The notes beneath the pieces were generated by a model, which saw only the letters and a list, made by a program, of their open reading frames with translations, did no database searches and was not told the DNA's origin. Both the position numbers and the translations under genes were made by a program. Shown here piece after piece: positions 62,076 to 64,000 of a DNA stretch of 64,000 bases. The DNA is from Spizellomyces sp. 'palustris' (Eukaryota; Chytridiomycota; Chytridiomycetes; Spizellomycetales; Spizellomycetaceae), in the NCBI GenBank assembly GCA_006535965.1, contig QEAR01000039.1, positions 121,186 through 185,185 of the forward strand, in the 5' to 3' direction. Numbering within the stretch: position 1 is the first letter of the stretch; each line of letters opens with the position of its first letter.

Positions 62076-63163
62076 ATGCCTTACGCCATGCAAAATATCA
62101 CGTCCAACTACAAATACCTCGGTACCTTGATCTTGGCTGTGGTGAGTGTTCTTTGACGTTTTGCGTTAAATAGTTGGCAAGGAAAACTAATATTTGCTGT
62201 TCTATTAATCAGCTGGGGTGGTTTTTTGCCTTCATCGGTATCTGCATCCTTCAAAGCCAGTATGATGACATCAAGGATGGCCTCCGCGGTCGCGGAAAGA
62301 ACCCTCTCTCTGCCGCGTGGTTCCATCTCTTCTTTTACCTTTTCACTCTTCTCGGTGTAGCTGCGGTTCTTATTACCACTACTTTGGAACACTACCGCAC
62401 CGCGGTGAGTCTATGATTTATATGAGTGTCAATGCAAGCTGGTACTGACAAGCTTTCTGCAGTTGGTAGCCATTTTGGCCATTGGATTTGTCTTTATTAC
62501 CTCTGATTTGGACTCCATCTTGGGGGATATTTCACTTCCTGGAGTCACTGGTCGTACCAAATCCGGTGGAGGTCTCCTTGCTGCCGGCTTATTCTTCCTG
62601 TCATTTGCCTATGTAAGTGTCTTGATGCATTCACAGTTGCTGATTATCTCATTTTAACCGGAATACCCCGCGTGTAGCTTCCTTGGATATTTTTCTTTGG
62701 CTCCAGCGAGAAAGCCTTTGTGAACAACATGAATAATGACAATAGCTTTGTCTTCACCATGCCCCGCATCAACACCCGTTTTGGTGCCCGCAATGGTCCC
62801 GGCGCTCCTGGTGTCGCTCCTGCCGTTCCTCCCCAGGATTACACCGGTCCCCGCGAATCGGCGATCTCACCTGTAGCTTCTCAAGTCCCTCCATATGCTG
62901 TGGACACTGATACTAAGCCCAGTGTGACAAAAGCCAACGCACTCTTTCCATGTAAGCATATCAGTGTTTAATCGTAAGGTTCAAGTACCAATAATTATGT
63001 ATATCTTCCTCTAGATGAAGCCAATCCTGAAGACCCCACCGAAGTCTCATTCGCTAAAGGCGACTTGCTGGAGGTGTTGAGCAACCAGGGCAAATGGTGG
63101 CAGGTTCGCACACCAACAGGAGCAGTTGGAATTGCTCCGTCAAATTACTTGCAAATCATCTAG
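62076..63163 (+). CDS. SHO1: SHO1-type osmosensor, four membrane segments plus SH3
   Basis: Plasma-membrane sensor/scaffold upstream of the Ste11-Pbs2-Hog1 MAP kinase branch in fungi. Five exons (62076-62141, 62213-62404, 62463-62612, 62678-62951, 63015-63163) give 276 residues, the typical size. Four hydrophobic segments: YLGTLILAVLGWFFAFIGIC, AWFHLFFYLFTLLGVAAVLI, LVAILAIGFVFITSD and GLLAAGLFFLSFAYLPWIFF. A Pro/Ala-rich cytosolic linker follows, then an SH3 domain: ALFPYEANPEDPTEVSFAKG, DLLEVLSNQGKWWQVRT, GIAPSNYLQII. The SH3 ALxxY, acidic RT loop, GKWW and SNY residues that bind the Pbs2 proline motif are all present. ATG 62076 is followed by MQNITSNYKYLG; the next Met (residue 5) is an alternative start. 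Confidence 0.93.
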
Positions 63164-63292
63164 TTTGTACATTGATGCTGTTTCTAGTTATATCTTAAGT
63201 TTGTAATGCATGTAAATAGCAGTGCGAATTAGAGTGCATCGCAATAGACTGCACTTGATGTGCAAGCCAGAAATTAACTCACCTTGGGACAG

Positions 63293-63814
63293 CTACATTC
63301 GGCTTGGCTCTAGTTCCGGGTACCGCGCAATGGTATCGTCCAGTGCTGCCCATGCTGGCACATTTGTGGCATAAATGTGCGCAACGGGGGTTGCGTCAGT
63401 GGCCGTATCAACTGTTCCCATCCGTAGTCTGCGGCTATTGAGTCAGCGTATCGGTCAAATGTGACTATAGAACCACGAATTGCGTACCTCAAGACCGTCG
63501 GAAGATCATCTCTACGCGAGTACAAAGGAGTTCCGCAGCGTTCACAGAACGCTCTTTTCTTCCCCACCGTAGACTCAAACTCCCTAATGCATTTCTGCCC
63601 ATGCGTCCATTTGAAAAGCATAGCATCTACTACTACAGCAACACAACTATTTCCGTGCGCTAAAACTACCAGCATGAGACGAACGTAAATGTGGATGCAG
63701 AAACTACAGGCCTATACCTTTGCGACAAGATCCGCAGTGACAAACGGTCATTCTACCCATTTCCCCAGTGTATTCATATTGAACCTCGCCGCATAAGCAG
63801 CTGCCTTTTATCAT
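63293..63814 (-). CDS. GFA/CENP-V-type zinc protein (glutathione-dependent formaldehyde-activating family)
   Basis: Three exons (63718-63814, 63488-63659, 63293-63434) give 136 residues. The family zinc ligands are all present: KGSCLCGEVQYEYTGE, then CHCGSCRKAHGNSCV, and later RAFCERCGTPLYSRRDDLP. The end VDTATDATPVAHIYATNVPAW matches the usual HIF/HIY..S..PW tail of GFA domains. Members were named for Gfa, which speeds addition of formaldehyde to glutathione, but most fungal members have no proven substrate; CENP-V is another relative. The start at 63814 is the first Met before the CxC motif. It converges with SHO1 (129 bp between stops). Confidence 0.9.
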
Positions 63815-64000
63815 ATTGCCCTTCTTGAAAACCGTAATGCCAAGGAGTGCCGTAAGCCTGGCCGTAAGCTAGTGTATTGGCAATAACAAATGTCACACAC
63901 AATACACCAATGTGGATTGAACCACTGGGCCTGGCGACAACCAGCCCGGAAAAGCTAACCAACTACCACCACTAGGCTTAATTACACATGCAATACATCA
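63815..64000. other. Window edge, upstream of GFA-type gene
   Basis: Promoter side of the GFA-type gene. A short hydrophobic minus-strand frame (63774-63962) overlaps its first exon in another phase; I do not call it. Confidence 0.4.

Overview
The window is nuclear DNA of an early-diverging fungus, most likely a chytrid (inference from gene content and architecture). Genes are dense, lie on both strands and carry many short spliceosomal introns, mostly 50-75 nt with GT..AG ends. Several markers are fungal: SHO1 (four membrane segments plus SH3), GCN1, a fungal-type diacylglycerol lipase and an expansin-like wall protein. They sit beside genes usually associated with animals or early fungi: a SETD7-type MORN-SET methyltransferase, a MAT2B-type methionine adenosyltransferase subunit and a peptide:N-glycanase with extra domains. 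Most real genes are broken across frames by introns, so I rebuilt exons by hand. For fourteen genes with fully rebuilt introns the summed exon lengths are exact multiples of three.

Layout. 0.2-1.5 kb: unknown basic/coiled-coil protein (-). 2.5 kb: 72-bp tandem duplication. 2.9-4.4 kb: MAT2B (+). 4.6-5.3 kb: a five-exon stand-alone zinc-finger-UBP protein (-). 5.8-8.3 kb: diacylglycerol lipase (+). 8.9-9.3 kb: small secreted, probably GPI-anchored protein with a TATA box (+). 9.9-11.1 kb: type II Golgi-like glycosyltransferase (+). 11.45 kb: initiator tRNA-Met (-). 11.7-16.6 kb: CTF18 clamp-loader subunit (+). 16.8-17.6 kb: MPV17/PMP22 family (-). 17.7-19.1 kb: SETD7-like (-). 19.3-28.6 kb: GCN1 (-). 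29.3-30.4 kb: expansin-like (+). 30.5-32.1 kb: Ser-rich unknown (-). 33.0-33.4 kb: solo Tc1/paired-like HTH, perhaps frameshifted (+). 33.9-34.5 kb: glyoxalase-fold protein (-). 34.6-37 kb: DH-PH RhoGEF (-). 37.3-38.7 kb: germinal-centre/Ste20 kinase (-). 38.8-42.3 kb: PNG1 with an L-type lectin domain and apparently an EF-hand tail (-). 43.8-44.6 kb: EMC5 (+). 44.7-47.6 kb: PRP28 (-). 48.7-50.7 kb: UBA-UAS-UIM-UBX protein (-). 51.1-55.3 kb: NAA25 (+). 55.4-57.8 kb: phosphoglucomutase (-). 58.1-58.8 kb: small acidic-tailed protein (-). 59.4-60.3 kb: RPS2 (+). 61.3-61.8 kb: small spliced gene of unknown function (-). 62.1-63.2 kb: SHO1 (+). 63.3-63.8 kb: GFA/CENP-V-type enzyme (-).

These are mainly housekeeping functions: translation and its control (tRNAi-Met, RPS2, GCN1, NAA25), replication (CTF18), splicing (PRP28), ubiquitin and ER quality control (ZnF-UBP, UBX protein, PNG1, EMC5), signalling (SHO1, RhoGEF, Ste20-type kinase) and carbohydrate/one-carbon metabolism (PGM, MAT2B). 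There is no operon logic and I saw no intact mobile element, CRISPR array or rRNA. The most unusual items are the PNGase-lectin-EF-hand gene, the SETD7-like methyltransferase in a fungus, amphipathic repeats flanking the lipase core, and three small genes without a clear family.
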